NCBI GenBank assembly: GCA_030145055.1
Contig: JAQYWK010000002.1
Span: 682,001-746,000 of the forward strand
Reading direction: 5' to 3'
DNA from: Desulfovibrio sp.
GTDB taxonomy: Bacteria > Desulfobacterota > Desulfovibrionia > Desulfovibrionales > Desulfovibrionaceae
Length of the DNA stretch: 64,000 bases
Shown in pieces: positions 52,205-61,253 of the stretch (the first letter of the stretch is position 1; each line of letters starts with the position of its first letter). The notes under the pieces were generated by a model, which was given only the letters and a program-made list of their open reading frames with translations, had not been told where the DNA came from and ran no database searches. Made by a program: the position numbers and the translations under genes.

Positions 52205-54790
52205 ATGGCAGATTTCCAAGGTACAGTTCCAACCCGTTTAGGGCTGGAATTATTAGGTTTGCTCGGAACAGGTGTAACCCTCAATTTTACAAGGGTTGCT
52301 GTCGGTTCTGGGTTGTGGTCAGCCGAACAAGTGGCGGCTCCTGCAGAAATGATAGGATTGATAACTGAGGAAATGACGCTTGCGATCAGCCCCGAATCCG
52401 TAAAACCCGTAACCGTTCCCGAGGGTGATACTCCTGCAGGGTGTTACGCAATCAGCGTAATGCTCACAAATGCGGGACTTGAAGAAGGGTTTGCTTTGCG
52501 TGAGATTGGTTTGTTTGCAACTCATCCACAGCGCGGGGAAATTTTGTTTGCAGTGGATTATGCAGGTAATCTGTCCGATTATATTCCGGCCCTGCCAGCA
52601 AATGCAGCGCCGCTTGAAAAACAATTCAATATGAACATTCTGACGGGAACAGCAAAAGAGATCTTCGTCAATCAGGCTCCTGTTCTGCTTGCGACTCACA
52701 CTGACATTGTGGATCACAACGGAAACCCAGAAGCGCACGAAGAATTATTTAAACGTCAAGCTACAGGCATCCCCGCAATTATAAGCCCCGCAGATAGCGC
52801 AGCCAATATCGGCGAAACTCCGATATTCACATTCGGAGAATTCATTCCCACCCTTGCCGGAACATCCGAACAGGCTATTCAATTTCAAACCGATATTATC
52901 GGTGGTGATTTTACTGCACCGCTTCATGATTCTGGTTTTCTGACCACAATCGCAAGCGGCTATGAACTGCCGTCTGACATTTATGAACCCGCCAAAACCT
53001 ACAAATCACGAATCAGGCGCAGGTTGAACAATGGCTTGATTTCTGACTGGTCCGAGGTTCCGACTCTGACCACTCGTGATATTTTCAACTATGTTGACCG
53101 CCCGGTGAATCTTGAGCCTGTTAGCGGTGCAAACAATGTTCAGGAGTGCCCGCTTCTTAAATCTGGCCCGTTCGCCGTTGTTGGCGATACTGTGGACACT
53201 CACTCAGGGATACAGTTCAGAATCAGGCAAGGTGATACAGTTCTGCATTTGTCGCCTGAACTTGGCGCGGTACTGGAATATCTGATACCAGCTGGATTGC
53301 TTCAAGTGTCCACTGATTATGTTTTTGAATGTCGCCATAAAGGTGCGTTGCTTAGTTATTCGGAATGGTCAACGGCAACAGGATTCCGCACTGCAGCCGC
53401 TTTTATCACTGGTGACGAGGCTGTCTATCCTAGTTCATGGGTAGGGCATGATAATGCTAGTGTTGCCGGAGTTGCTCTTGCTGATGATGCAGCGCTTAGA
53501 AGTAATGGAATTGATCAAGGTGAGGGAGAAGCTGATTGGGCAGAGTGTTCCGTTCGGGCTAAAGTTCGTGATAAAGGAATTTCGGTGTTAGCAGGAACTA
53601 CCGCGGAGGAGCTGGAAACCCTTACTGAAATTAACCTGGGCGATGTTTTGTACTGTTCTGATGGACAAGCCGTTGCGGGAGCTGTGACTGGGGAAGTTTT
53701 AGCTAAGTTCTATTTTATATCTGCCACAAACCTGATTGAATACAACATTGCTACAGGCACGATGATTGATACAGGCACTCCTGTAACGAGTGATGGTTCC
53801 CCTTACAGTGCCATTGTCAATATTGATATTGACAATTTATTGATAGCATCTGGATATACAACTCCTAAACTGCATAAGTATACCATAAGCACAAACACGT
53901 TAGTAGAATTGGCAACACCCCCATTCACCGGGTACTTTTCTATAGGTATGGTTGATTCTGATAATTTTATATTGTTTGGGGGGCACACAAGCCCTAAACA
54001 TTGCACATACACGTTGAGCGTAAATTCCTACAGCTCCCCCCTTGTATTAAGTACTGCCGTGGGGGTTTCAAGGTCAGCGTACAGCATCAGTAATAAGCTC
54101 TACTTTTCGTGGACAAAAACTTTAGTTGAATATGACATTGCAACAGGGACTCTTGTTACCAAAGTCATCGTGAACGAGGCAGATGACTCTTATTACAACG
54201 CCGTAGTTAATGTTGATGCTGATACTTTGTTAATAGCATCAGGGTATTCGGAACCAAAGCTACACAAGTACACGTTAAGCTCAAATGAGTTAGTAGAGTT
54301 AGCTCCCCCCCCATTCGGCGGGTATTTTTCAATAGGAGTTATTGGAGCTAATATTTTTGTTATATTTAGTGGAACACAGCGATGTGTATATTCATTAAGC
54401 ACAAATACTTACGGATCTGTAGTTTCCTCAACCGCGGCTGTGGGGGCGGCTAAATCTGCTTATGCTTACGGAAGCTTTAAAGTAGATATCTCGTCCGGTA
54501 ATTTTACTGTAGCACCTACTCGTGTTCACAAACAACCGTTACTCACCGCCGCAACAGGTCCAGCCGGAACCCCGTTTGTTTCCGATGATTTCGCAGAAAT
54601 AACAATCGAAACCGCAACTCTCGGCACTGATTCAGATCCCGACAGACCTGATTTCATCCTTTTAAAATCTGCCAAGCAAACCCCGGCTGAATCCTTCCGT
54701 CGTGTGGCCCTTGGCGTGTCTGGGTTACCCGAAGGTAGCGAGTGCCGTATTAATGAAACTCAAATTGATTCTTGGAAACAGGGAGCATAG
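52205..54790 (+). CDS. Tail fibre protein with a collar-type N-terminus and kelch-like repeats
   Basis: The 861-residue protein begins like tail-collar fibres (DUF3751): TRLGLELLGLLGTG..., REIGLFATHPQRGEILFAV, and a middle of beta-sandwich type. Residues about 500-760 hold two similar blocks of 125-130 residues with IASGY-(T/S)-x-PKLHKYT and a GYFSIG motif, looking like propeller blades. This is the probable receptor-binding part. No chaperone fibre-assembly gene of the usual type follows. Confidence 0.78.
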   Translation: MADFQGTVPTRLGLELLGLLGTGVTLNFTRVAVGSGLWSAEQVAAPAEMIGLITEEMTLAISPESVKPVTVPEGDTPAGCYAISVMLTNAGLEEGFALREIGLFATHPQRGEILFAVDYAGNLSDYIPALPANAAPLEKQFNMNILTGTAKEIFVNQAPVLLATHTDIVDHNGNPEAHEELFKRQATGIPAIISPADSAANIGETPIFTFGEFIPTLAGTSEQAIQFQTDIIGGDFTAPLHDSGFLTTIASGYELPSDIYEPAKTYKSRIRRRLNNGLISDWSEVPTLTTRDIFNYVDRPVNLEPVSGANNVQECPLLKSGPFAVVGDTVDTHSGIQFRIRQGDTVLHLSPELGAVLEYLIPAGLLQVSTDYVFECRHKGALLSYSEWSTATGFRTAAAFITGDEAVYPSSWVGHDNASVAGVALADDAALRSNGIDQGEGEADWAECSVRAKVRDKGISVLAGTTAEELETLTEINLGDVLYCSDGQAVAGAVTGEVLAKFYFISATNLIEYNIATGTMIDTGTPVTSDGSPYSAIVNIDIDNLLIASGYTTPKLHKYTISTNTLVELATPPFTGYFSIGMVDSDNFILFGGHTSPKHCTYTLSVNSYSSPLVLSTAVGVSRSAYSISNKLYFSWTKTLVEYDIATGTLVTKVIVNEADDSYYNAVVNVDADTLLIASGYSEPKLHKYTLSSNELVELAPPPFGGYFSIGVIGANIFVIFSGTQRCVYSLSTNTYGSVVSSTAAVGAAKSAYAYGSFKVDISSGNFTVAPTRVHKQPLLTAATGPAGTPFVSDDFAEITIETATLGTDSDPDRPDFILLKSAKQTPAESFRRVALGVSGLPEGSECRINETQIDSWKQGA
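53709..54470 (+). repeat. Two tandem repeats in the tail fibre gene
   Basis: Block 1 is about 53709-54092 and block 2 about 54099-54470. Both encode EY(N/D)IATGT, LLIASGY and (Y/F)SIG in the same order with about 50% similar residues. They may arise from duplication and help receptor diversification. Confidence 0.6.
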
Positions 54791-54793
54791 AAA

Positions 54794-55087
54794 ATGAAAG
54801 ATGTAAAAGACATGACCCACGCTGAAAAAAATGCACTTGTTGCGGAGCTGATGCCGCATTTCGTTGAGCAATTAATGAAGACGGATTCAGTCATAACCAA
54901 TGATGGACAGAAGGCAACGACCCTGTCCGTGAGGTTTCTAAACTCGCACCAAATCTCGACTGAAAGCCGGGGGGCTTTGGATGCGTCCCTTAAAGAAACT
55001 GAGGATGCAACCACGATTTTGGGGCTTAGGGCAGCAGTATATGATGCTTTGGCAATAATTAAAAACATAGCAGTGGGGAATGAGTAA
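54794..55087 (+). CDS. Small tail-linked protein, unknown function
   Basis: The 97-residue helical protein follows the fibre gene after 3 bp and overlaps the next start by one base. It has HAEKNALVAELMPHFVEQLM and lacks membrane segments or Cys. Its role as a fibre accessory is only suggested by position. Confidence 0.55.
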   Translation: MKDVKDMTHAEKNALVAELMPHFVEQLMKTDSVITNDGQKATTLSVRFLNSHQISTESRGALDASLKETEDATTILGLRAAVYDALAIIKNIAVGNE

Positions 55088-55860
55088 TGATCAAATTAGC
55101 ATTGTTAATTTTCTTAGCCGGATTTGTAATCTGGTTTGTCTGGGCGTATCGGCGTGAAAACGGCTGGCAAGGCGTGAAAGTATTTGAGACAGACGAATGC
55201 TCTGGATACCAGAGCCGCATATATCGCTTTTTCACTAAGAAAAGGCTTCCGTGGGCTGATGAATGCGTTCTGCACGACGTTTATTATCATGCTGGCGGAA
55301 GTGCCGCACTGAGGCTTGAGGCAGATAAAAAACTTAAAGCTGGCGTTGTAAAATGTGGATATCCATTCTGGGCTTTGGCAATGTATGCCGTCATTCGTCT
55401 AGGCGGGGTCTGGTGGCTCCCAACGACTTATCGTTGGAATTACGGAACCGCGTATCAGTTGCCTTGGAATATCCGCACTGAAGACGGTAGCGTAGCGCGA
55501 ATTGAACGCACTTGGGTGCAGTTTTTTAAAAAGCCTATTTTCGGCAAGACTGTGTGGACAACCGACAATGAAGGCGTGAAACATTACACCAGCGCGGAGT
55601 ATTACAAATTGCCATACTTACCGGAATGCATCTGCAATCTGGTTAAGCGCCATGAGTCTGGTCATCTAGCGGGAATCAAAGGCAGTTGGAAATGCTTAGA
55701 TATTATGTGGGAAGCACCTGGTAAAATGGCTGACACGATCTGGGAAAAGCTGGCTATGATTGTTGTTGGGCCTGTGGTGCTTGTTCGGTTATGGGTGACT
55801 GGTAGTTGGTTTAGTAAAAAGAATCAGGCTGTGCTTGAGAAAAGCTCCGCGACAGTGTAA
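55087..55860 (+). CDS. DUF1353-like protein with an N-terminal membrane span
   Basis: The 257-residue protein has a membrane segment (LALLIFLAGFVIWFVWAY). Then comes a domain with DECVLHDVYYHAGGS and RLEADKKLKAGVVK, followed by YPFWALAMYAVIRLGG. That H-D-x-x-Y / A-D / A-V-R pattern is that of phage DUF1353 proteins. A HESGH motif near residue 196 is also present and may bind metal. Role unknown. It is the last gene of the late operon, ahead of a terminator. Confidence 0.6.
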   Translation: MIKLALLIFLAGFVIWFVWAYRRENGWQGVKVFETDECSGYQSRIYRFFTKKRLPWADECVLHDVYYHAGGSAALRLEADKKLKAGVVKCGYPFWALAMYAVIRLGGVWWLPTTYRWNYGTAYQLPWNIRTEDGSVARIERTWVQFFKKPIFGKTVWTTDNEGVKHYTSAEYYKLPYLPECICNLVKRHESGHLAGIKGSWKCLDIMWEAPGKMADTIWEKLAMIVVGPVVLVRLWVTGSWFSKKNQAVLEKSSATV

Positions 55861-55892
55861 ATTGAGGCTGGAAGAAATTCCGATACCCTAAA

Positions 55893-55930
55893 AAATCCCC
55901 CGCCGCTCATTGTGAGTGACGGGGGATTTT
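55893..55930. terminator. Bidirectional terminator at the end of the late operon
   Basis: ATCCCCCG-CC-GCTCA pairs with TGAG-TGA-CGGGGGAT around TTG. Nine T follow on the plus strand, and A6 before the stem gives a T run on the other strand. It separates the late operon from the converging TPR gene. Confidence 0.9.
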
Positions 55931-56006
55931 TTTTTATGGCCTCATACGCTTTTGCTTCGTCTGAGAGTCCGCCCATTCTATTTTATCCCTTTAGATTTTG
56001 ATAATT

Positions 56007-57770
56007 CTAATTGTCTTTCTGTGCGGAAAGATCATCAAGCATGCCTTGAACTAGTTCAATCTTCGCGGCTGCTCCGACCTCTTTATAAATATCTAACGAC
56101 TTGTTCCAAAATTCCTTAGTTCCCTCAAGGTCGCCCTGAGCTATGCGGATTAGTCCGAGGTTGCCGTAATCCTTCGCTATGCCTTCTTTATTCCCCCGTT
56201 CTCTATTAATTTTCAGAGCTTTTAGCTGATACTCCTCAGCTCCCTCAAGGTCGCCTTGAATTTGGCGGTTGTTGCCGAGGTTGGAGTAATTTATCGCTAT
56301 ACCTTCTATGTACCCCAGTTCTTGATCAATCTTCAGAGCTTTAAGAAAATATTCATCAGCCCCCTCAAGATCTCCCTGAACTTGGCGGATGATGCCGAGG
56401 TTGGTGTAATTTATCGCTATACCGTGTTTATTTCCCAGTTCTCTATTAATGTTCAGCGATTTCAGTTGATATTCATCAGCACCCTCAAAGTCACCCTGAT
56501 TTTTGCGGATGACGCCGAGGTTGGCGTAATTTGTAGCTATACCGTGTTTGTTTCCCAGCTCTCTACTTATTTTCAGAGATTTTAGTTGATATTCCTCAGC
56601 ACCTTTAAGGTCGCCCTGAATTCCACGGATATTGCCGAGGTTGGAGTAATTTATCGCCATACCTTCTATGTATCTCAGTTCTTCGTTAAACTTTAGAGAC
56701 TTTAGATAGAATTCCTCAGCACCCTCAAGGTCGTCTTTAATTTGGCGGTTGTTGCCGAGGTTGGTATAATCCGCTGCTATGCCTTCTATGTATCCCAGCT
56801 CTTTGTGAATTTTCAAAGCTTTGAGATAATATTCCTCAGCACCCTCAAGGTCGCCCTGAGTTTGGCGGATGTTGCCAAGGTTGGCGTAATTTGCTGCAAT
56901 ACCTTCTTTGCGCCCCAGTACTCTATTAATTTTCAGAGCTTTTAGCTGATACTCCTCAGCCCCCTCAAGGTCGCCTTGATTTTCGTGGATGTTACCTAGG
57001 TTGGTGTAAGCCTTGGCTATACCTTGTTTGTATCCCTGTTCTTCGTGAATTTTTAGAGCCTTGCGCTGATATTTCTCAGCCCCTTCAGGGTCGCCCTGAG
57101 TTTGGCGGATTATGCCGATATTGCCGTAAACGGCAGCTTCTAGCTCTTTGTCGTTTGTAGACTTGGCTAACCTTAAGACTTCTTTGTGAGCGGCAGTTGC
57201 TTCATCCAGTTTTCCGATTCTAAGGAGTAAAGATCCTAACATGTTCCAGCCCACGGCATTATCCGGATCAAGTTCAACTGATTTTTGATAGGCATCAATG
57301 CCTTCCTGAGTATTATTTAGATATGCTAAAGCCCCTAAGCGGCGATAAGCTTGAGCTGCTTTGGCCTTTTCGAAAGTAGAATTTTTAAGACTCTTTTCAG
57401 CTATATTGCGAAATATATCTTTTGCTTTGTCTGGATTACCAGCAACAAGTTCACGTTCTGCTTCGGCAGCAAGTTTTGCTGTGCCATCATGCTTTTCTAA
57501 GTATCGCAAACCTTCAACAGCATCTTTTAGAGCGCTGATTTCTTTGTCTTTGTCTTTGATGGATTGATTAGCTTCGAGAAGGCGATCTCGGTTGTCGTTT
57601 GAGCTGTTAGCTAGTGCTATGGCTATTTCTTCTGGTGTGTTGCGGACATCTTTGAATAAAGTTTTGTCTGCCACAAAAAAAAGAGTTGAGACAATTACTG
57701 ATAGGACTATTCCCCAAAAGGCCAGTTTATCCCCACGCGTCCATGTTCTAAATATCGTCATCTTAACCAT
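56007..57770 (-). CDS. Membrane-anchored TPR protein with nine 40-residue repeats
   Basis: The 587-residue protein has an N-terminal segment (LAFWGIVLSVIVSTLFFVA, residues 14-32) that should anchor it. A coiled coil follows (RLLEANQSIKDKDKEISALK), then two classic TPR motifs. Residues 209-568 hold nine near-identical 40-residue units of the kinesin-light-chain TPR type (NLGNIRQxQGDLEGAEEYxLKALKI). Such arrays bind partner peptides. The gene is reversed against the late operon. A phage-related role is not known; see also the paralogue next to it. Confidence 0.8.
   Translation of the reverse strand: MVKMTIFRTWTRGDKLAFWGIVLSVIVSTLFFVADKTLFKDVRNTPEEIAIALANSSNDNRDRLLEANQSIKDKDKEISALKDAVEGLRYLEKHDGTAKLAAEAERELVAGNPDKAKDIFRNIAEKSLKNSTFEKAKAAQAYRRLGALAYLNNTQEGIDAYQKSVELDPDNAVGWNMLGSLLLRIGKLDEATAAHKEVLRLAKSTNDKELEAAVYGNIGIIRQTQGDPEGAEKYQRKALKIHEEQGYKQGIAKAYTNLGNIHENQGDLEGAEEYQLKALKINRVLGRKEGIAANYANLGNIRQTQGDLEGAEEYYLKALKIHKELGYIEGIAADYTNLGNNRQIKDDLEGAEEFYLKSLKFNEELRYIEGMAINYSNLGNIRGIQGDLKGAEEYQLKSLKISRELGNKHGIATNYANLGVIRKNQGDFEGADEYQLKSLNINRELGNKHGIAINYTNLGIIRQVQGDLEGADEYFLKALKIDQELGYIEGIAINYSNLGNNRQIQGDLEGAEEYQLKALKINRERGNKEGIAKDYGNLGLIRIAQGDLEGTKEFWNKSLDIYKEVGAAAKIELVQGMLDDLSAQKDN
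56067..57146 (-). repeat. Nine tandem 120-bp repeats in the first TPR gene
   Basis: Each unit encodes a 40-residue TPR and is highly alike at DNA level. Repeated GCCGAGGTTG and CCTCAAGGTCGCC motifs recur every 120 bp. Such tandem DNA can change copy number by slippage. Confidence 0.85.
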
Positions 57771-57811
57771 CCATTATACTTTTTCTATTTAAGAATCGGA
57801 ATCAAAAGAGT

Positions 57812-59089
57812 TTAATTGTCTTTCTGTGCAATAAATTCATCCAACCAGCCTTGAATCTGTTCAACCATCGGGCCTGCACCGATATCTTTATAAAGAGCTA
57901 GAGATTTGTTCCAAAACACCTTAGCCCCCTTAAGGTCGCCCTGATTTTGGCGAATGATGCCGATGTTGCCGTAATTCGCAGCCATGCCTTCTTTGTGTCC
58001 GAGATCTTCATTAATTTTCAGAGATATTAGGTAGAATTTCTCAGCTCCACCAAGGTCGCCTTGAGTTGCGCGGATTAAGCCGAGGTTGCCATAATTCGCA
58101 GCCATGCCCTCTTTACGTCCGAGTGCTGCATTAATTTTTAGAGATTGTAGATACAATTCCTCGGCTACACCAAGGTCGCCTTGAGTTGCGCGGATTAAGC
58201 CGAGATTTTCGTATTGAATTGCCATGTTTTCTTTATCACCCAGATTTTTGTTAATTATCTGAGCCTTAAGGTAATATTCCTCAGCTCCATTAAGGTCGCC
58301 CTGAGTTCTGCGGATGACACCAAGGTTTCCGTATTGAATTGCCATACCTTCTTTGTGTCCGAGTTCTTCATTAATTTTCAGAGATTTTAGATATAATTCC
58401 TCAGCCCCATCAAGGTCACCCTGAGTTTTGAGGATGTTGCCAATATTTCCGTAGCTCACAGCTAATAGACCTTTTTCTTTTGTAGTTTTGCCACGAATTA
58501 AGGCTTCTTTGTATGCTGCGAGAGCTTCATCCATTTTTCCAAGTCGTTCCAACAAAAGCCCTAAGCGATTCCACCCAACTATGTTTTGTGGGTCTAGTTC
58601 AATTGACTTTGTATAGGATTCAAGCGCTTCTTGTGTGTTGCTCATAAATGCTAATGCGCCTATATTTCGGTATGTTTGAGCTGTTTCTATTTTGAAATTT
58701 TGAATTTCATTATTTGATTTTAAAAGTCTTTGTTTAGCAATTTGTCGGAAGAGTTCTTTTGCCTTCTCGGGATTACCTGCAACAAGTTCGCGCTCCGCTT
58801 CGGATGCTAGTTTTGCAGTGTCATCTTGTTTTTCCAAATTCCGCAAACCTTCAATAGCATCTTTCAGGGCTCGTATTTCTTCGTCTTTGGATTGAATGCT
58901 TTCTAGAAGATATTTTGAACTACTTGCCAACTCTCTGGCTACTTCATCCGGAGTACTACGTTTATCTTCATTTTGTATAATAAACTTAACCAACATAAAC
59001 ATTGAAACTATACTTAAAATCACAACTATAGACGCAAGCCTTATTGTGTGTTTTCTACCCCAAATACTAGATATAAGCATATTAAACAT
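57812..59089 (-). CDS. Paralogous membrane-anchored TPR protein with five repeats
   Basis: The 425-residue protein has the same layout: membrane span (residues 18-38, IRLASIVVILSIVSMFMLVKF), a matching linker (STPDEVARELASSSKYLLESI; EIRALKDAIEGLRNLEKQDDTAKLASEAERELVAGNP), two TPR motifs, then five 40-residue units at residues 207-406. The linker matches that of the neighbour nearly word for word. This shows a gene duplication with a change in repeat number. Confidence 0.8.
   Translation of the reverse strand: MFNMLISSIWGRKHTIRLASIVVILSIVSMFMLVKFIIQNEDKRSTPDEVARELASSSKYLLESIQSKDEEIRALKDAIEGLRNLEKQDDTAKLASEAERELVAGNPEKAKELFRQIAKQRLLKSNNEIQNFKIETAQTYRNIGALAFMSNTQEALESYTKSIELDPQNIVGWNRLGLLLERLGKMDEALAAYKEALIRGKTTKEKGLLAVSYGNIGNILKTQGDLDGAEELYLKSLKINEELGHKEGMAIQYGNLGVIRRTQGDLNGAEEYYLKAQIINKNLGDKENMAIQYENLGLIRATQGDLGVAEELYLQSLKINAALGRKEGMAANYGNLGLIRATQGDLGGAEKFYLISLKINEDLGHKEGMAANYGNIGIIRQNQGDLKGAKVFWNKSLALYKDIGAGPMVEQIQGWLDEFIAQKDN
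57872..58471 (-). repeat. Five tandem 120-bp repeats in the second TPR gene
   Basis: Five units of 120 bp encode 40-residue TPRs with GNLGLIRATQGDLGGAE-like cores. They resemble the repeats in the neighbour gene. Confidence 0.8.
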
Positions 59090-59155
59090 CTCTATTTTTT
59101 AATAATTAGAATTGAGCCAAATATTTTATAATTTTTCTATTAAGCAGTGATTAAA

Positions 59156-59836
59156 TTAATTATCACTATAAGAATCAATTTCAATTATCAGGCTATTTAT
59201 TTGTTCATACTGAGTTGTCATATGACTATTTATATAAATCAATCGAGCTTTTTTACCGTAATTAATAGCTTCATTAATTTTACCTTGATCTTTACGAATG
59301 ATCATTTGATTACAGTAGGAACTTGCTTCTAATTGCTCATCAGAACAAGCCTGAGCAATCTTCACAACTTTTTCGTATGTTATAACAGCTTCATCGTATC
59401 TTTTAAGTAGGTAAAGAACATGTCCAAGTTGCTTCCACCCTGAAGACTCTTGGGGGTCTAGTTCAACTGCTATTTGCAATAGAGTATATGCTGTCTCTAA
59501 ATTTCTTAAATCTTTAAATAAATCTGTAGTAGCTGCTAGTCGTAATATCTGGGCTCTTTCTTTGCGATTAAGTTCTTCAGTCATTAAATTAGCTTTCAAT
59601 TTAACAATTTCATCTTCTTTCTGTTGGAGAACTATATTGGCCTTAGTTAGTTCTTCATCTTTTTTAAAAAAATGAGTCGAAAAATCTTCAATAAGGTTAA
59701 ATGCCCTCAGATCTGGGCCACCGAAAGCGAAAGTTCCAACCCAAAGAAGAATCGCAACTGTTGGGGGGAGGACTATTCCCACAACAGCCAGTTTATTTGC
59801 AAGTTCCCAATTTCTAAAGCCCATTATAATAACCAT
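59156..59836 (-). CDS. Third, shorter membrane-anchored TPR-family protein
   Basis: The 226-residue protein keeps the N-terminal layout: a span in LAVVGIVLPPTVAILLWVG (residues 15-33), coiled coil (DEELTKANIVLQQKEDEIVKLKANL) and two TPR motifs around residues 110-190. It lacks the 40-residue array. The C-terminus ends YEQINSLIIEIDSYSDN, similar to the ends of the two larger proteins. It is the first gene of the reverse TPR cluster. Confidence 0.72.
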   Translation of the reverse strand: MVIIMGFRNWELANKLAVVGIVLPPTVAILLWVGTFAFGGPDLRAFNLIEDFSTHFFKKDEELTKANIVLQQKEDEIVKLKANLMTEELNRKERAQILRLAATTDLFKDLRNLETAYTLLQIAVELDPQESSGWKQLGHVLYLLKRYDEAVITYEKVVKIAQACSDEQLEASSYCNQMIIRKDQGKINEAINYGKKARLIYINSHMTTQYEQINSLIIEIDSYSDN

Positions 59837-59983
59837 ATAGAGTATATGTTTTTAGAAATAGCGAATCCAGCAACTGATTTAATCGGCTTGGTAAGTTCTG
59901 AAACATTATATATGTCCCCAAATATTCAAAACCTTAAATTATCTATTGAGATTTTAATAATCTTTATAATTAATAAAAATCGC

Positions 59984-60024
59984 AAAAAAAATTGACCCAC
60001 ATGCCTTTGAAACATGCGGGCCAA
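59984..60024 (-). terminator. Terminator of the CI-like repressor gene
   Basis: TTG-A-CCC-A-CATG pairs with CATG-C-GGG-C-CAA; on the reverse strand it is followed by eight T. It lies 14 bp after the repressor stop. Confidence 0.75.
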
Positions 60025-60037
60025 TCTGCTTTACGCT

Positions 60038-60865
60038 TTATCCAACGTCCTTCACATCGTCGTCGCCTTCTACCTTTCCCGCACTTGAATTATTCAATCC
60101 TGCAGTAGCAAGTCGAAAAACTTCCAGCCCTGATTCTGACCCGAACTTTTCCATCAACCGCTCTGCTTCTTTCATGCGTTCGATAGCAGGATCAATAGAA
60201 GACCCTACTTCCGGCAATAACTTCTTATGACGATCATGTTCATAAGGTTCGCCGTCATATAAATCACTATCAATATGCTCTACGGATTCGGCATTGGAAG
60301 GATTCGCGCACCCTTTCGGGTACTCATCTTCCTTTCTTTCCCTGCGGAGCCACATCAACGGCCCGTTCTGCTCGTATTGCCCTCTGGTCAGTAAGGGATA
60401 CCCTATCTGAGCAACTAAGAAATTTAAATTGACGCGATACCTCAGCGTCCAGTTCCGCAGAGCTGACGCTGGCGGCAAGATCTTGCCCTGCAACATGGCA
60501 GTTAATTCATCATCCGTAATGCCGCCGATTTCCGCAAATGTTTCGGGAGTCGTCTTTAAATCCCCAGAGAGAACATCATTAAGAGTTCGGGCTAAATGAC
60601 TATACTCAGGATTAACCTTTAGGTCACGCGGATCATTAGAAATAGATCCCTCTCCAAAGAGTAGCCAATGAGCTGAGATATTCAAACTCTTAGAAATTTT
60701 TGCCAAATCTTCCGCACTAGGCCGCTGACCACCATTCCAAGCAACCCACTTGTTTTTACTAACACCAATCAAGGCTTCAGCTTTGGCATAACTGAACTTC
60801 TGATCATTTTCGACAAGTTTTTCTTTTGCTATTTCTGCAATTATTTCAAGCTGTTTTGACCACAT
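60038..60865 (-). CDS. CI-type phage repressor without peptidase domain
   Basis: The 275-residue protein has an N-terminal helix-turn-helix (FSYAKAEALIGVSKNKWVAWNGG), then LAKISKSLNISAHWLLFGEG, the end of the phage CI N-terminal domain. The rest is helical with no S24/LexA cleavage Ser-Lys pair visible, so induction may need an antirepressor (such as the BRO protein) rather than RecA self-cleavage. It faces the Cro-like gene across three operators. Confidence 0.85.
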   Translation of the reverse strand: MWSKQLEIIAEIAKEKLVENDQKFSYAKAEALIGVSKNKWVAWNGGQRPSAEDLAKISKSLNISAHWLLFGEGSISNDPRDLKVNPEYSHLARTLNDVLSGDLKTTPETFAEIGGITDDELTAMLQGKILPPASALRNWTLRYRVNLNFLVAQIGYPLLTRGQYEQNGPLMWLRRERKEDEYPKGCANPSNAESVEHIDSDLYDGEPYEHDRHKKLLPEVGSSIDPAIERMKEAERLMEKFGSESGLEVFRLATAGLNNSSAGKVEGDDDVKDVG

Positions 60866-60883
60866 ATTAAATATATCTTGTGT

Positions 60884-60967
60884 TTAATAGAAATTTCTGT
60901 TGACTATTGGTAGTAATTTCTATTAAAAGTATTTTTACGAAGTTGATTTATTAGAAATCTCTATCAA
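60884..60967. promoter_or_regulatory. Three CI/Cro operators in the divergent control region
   Basis: Three 20-bp sites share an AGAAATTTCT-type palindromic core: 60884-60903, 60907-60926 and 60948-60967 (centres 23 and 41 bp apart). TTGACT at 60900-60905 overlaps the first site, and a possible -10 TTAAAA at 60923-60928 overlaps the second. This resembles a lambda-type switch controlling the early operon. Confidence 0.75.
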
Positions 60968-60996
60968 GATTTTCTACACAAATGGAGTTCAATAGA

Positions 60997-61251
60997 ATGA
61001 TTAACCAAACTACAGCAGAAATGCAAACCAAGAAATTTAAGATATGGCTGTTGAAAAACGACAAAAACTATCATTGGGTTGCCGAAATCTTAGACGTTGG
61101 ATCAAAGCGCGGAAACCAGATTGTCAATAAGGGTGTTTGTACCCCACAGCAACGCGCCGTCCTAGAAAAAGCAAAAGTACCAGCAGAATCACTCCCTATA
61201 GCGTCCCGAGGCAAAACTGGACCACTTCCTGCCAACGAAGCGAGGATATAA
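60997..61251 (+). CDS. Cro-like small regulator
   Basis: The ATG at 60997 has GGAG 9 nt upstream; an ATG at 60982 is less well supported. The 84-residue protein has a helix-turn-helix-like stretch KNYHWVAEILDVGSKRGNQIVNKG at about residues 23-46. Position opposite CI suggests Cro or a Cox-like role. The ligase start follows 3 bp later. Confidence 0.6.
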   Translation: MINQTTAEMQTKKFKIWLLKNDKNYHWVAEILDVGSKRGNQIVNKGVCTPQQRAVLEKAKVPAESLPIASRGKTGPLPANEARI

Positions 61252-61253
61252 AC

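Noticed and set aside
56067-58471. Tandem 120-bp repeats considered as a CRISPR array or satellite
   Set aside because: The repeats are coding, in frame and contiguous, with no spacers; they encode TPR units.
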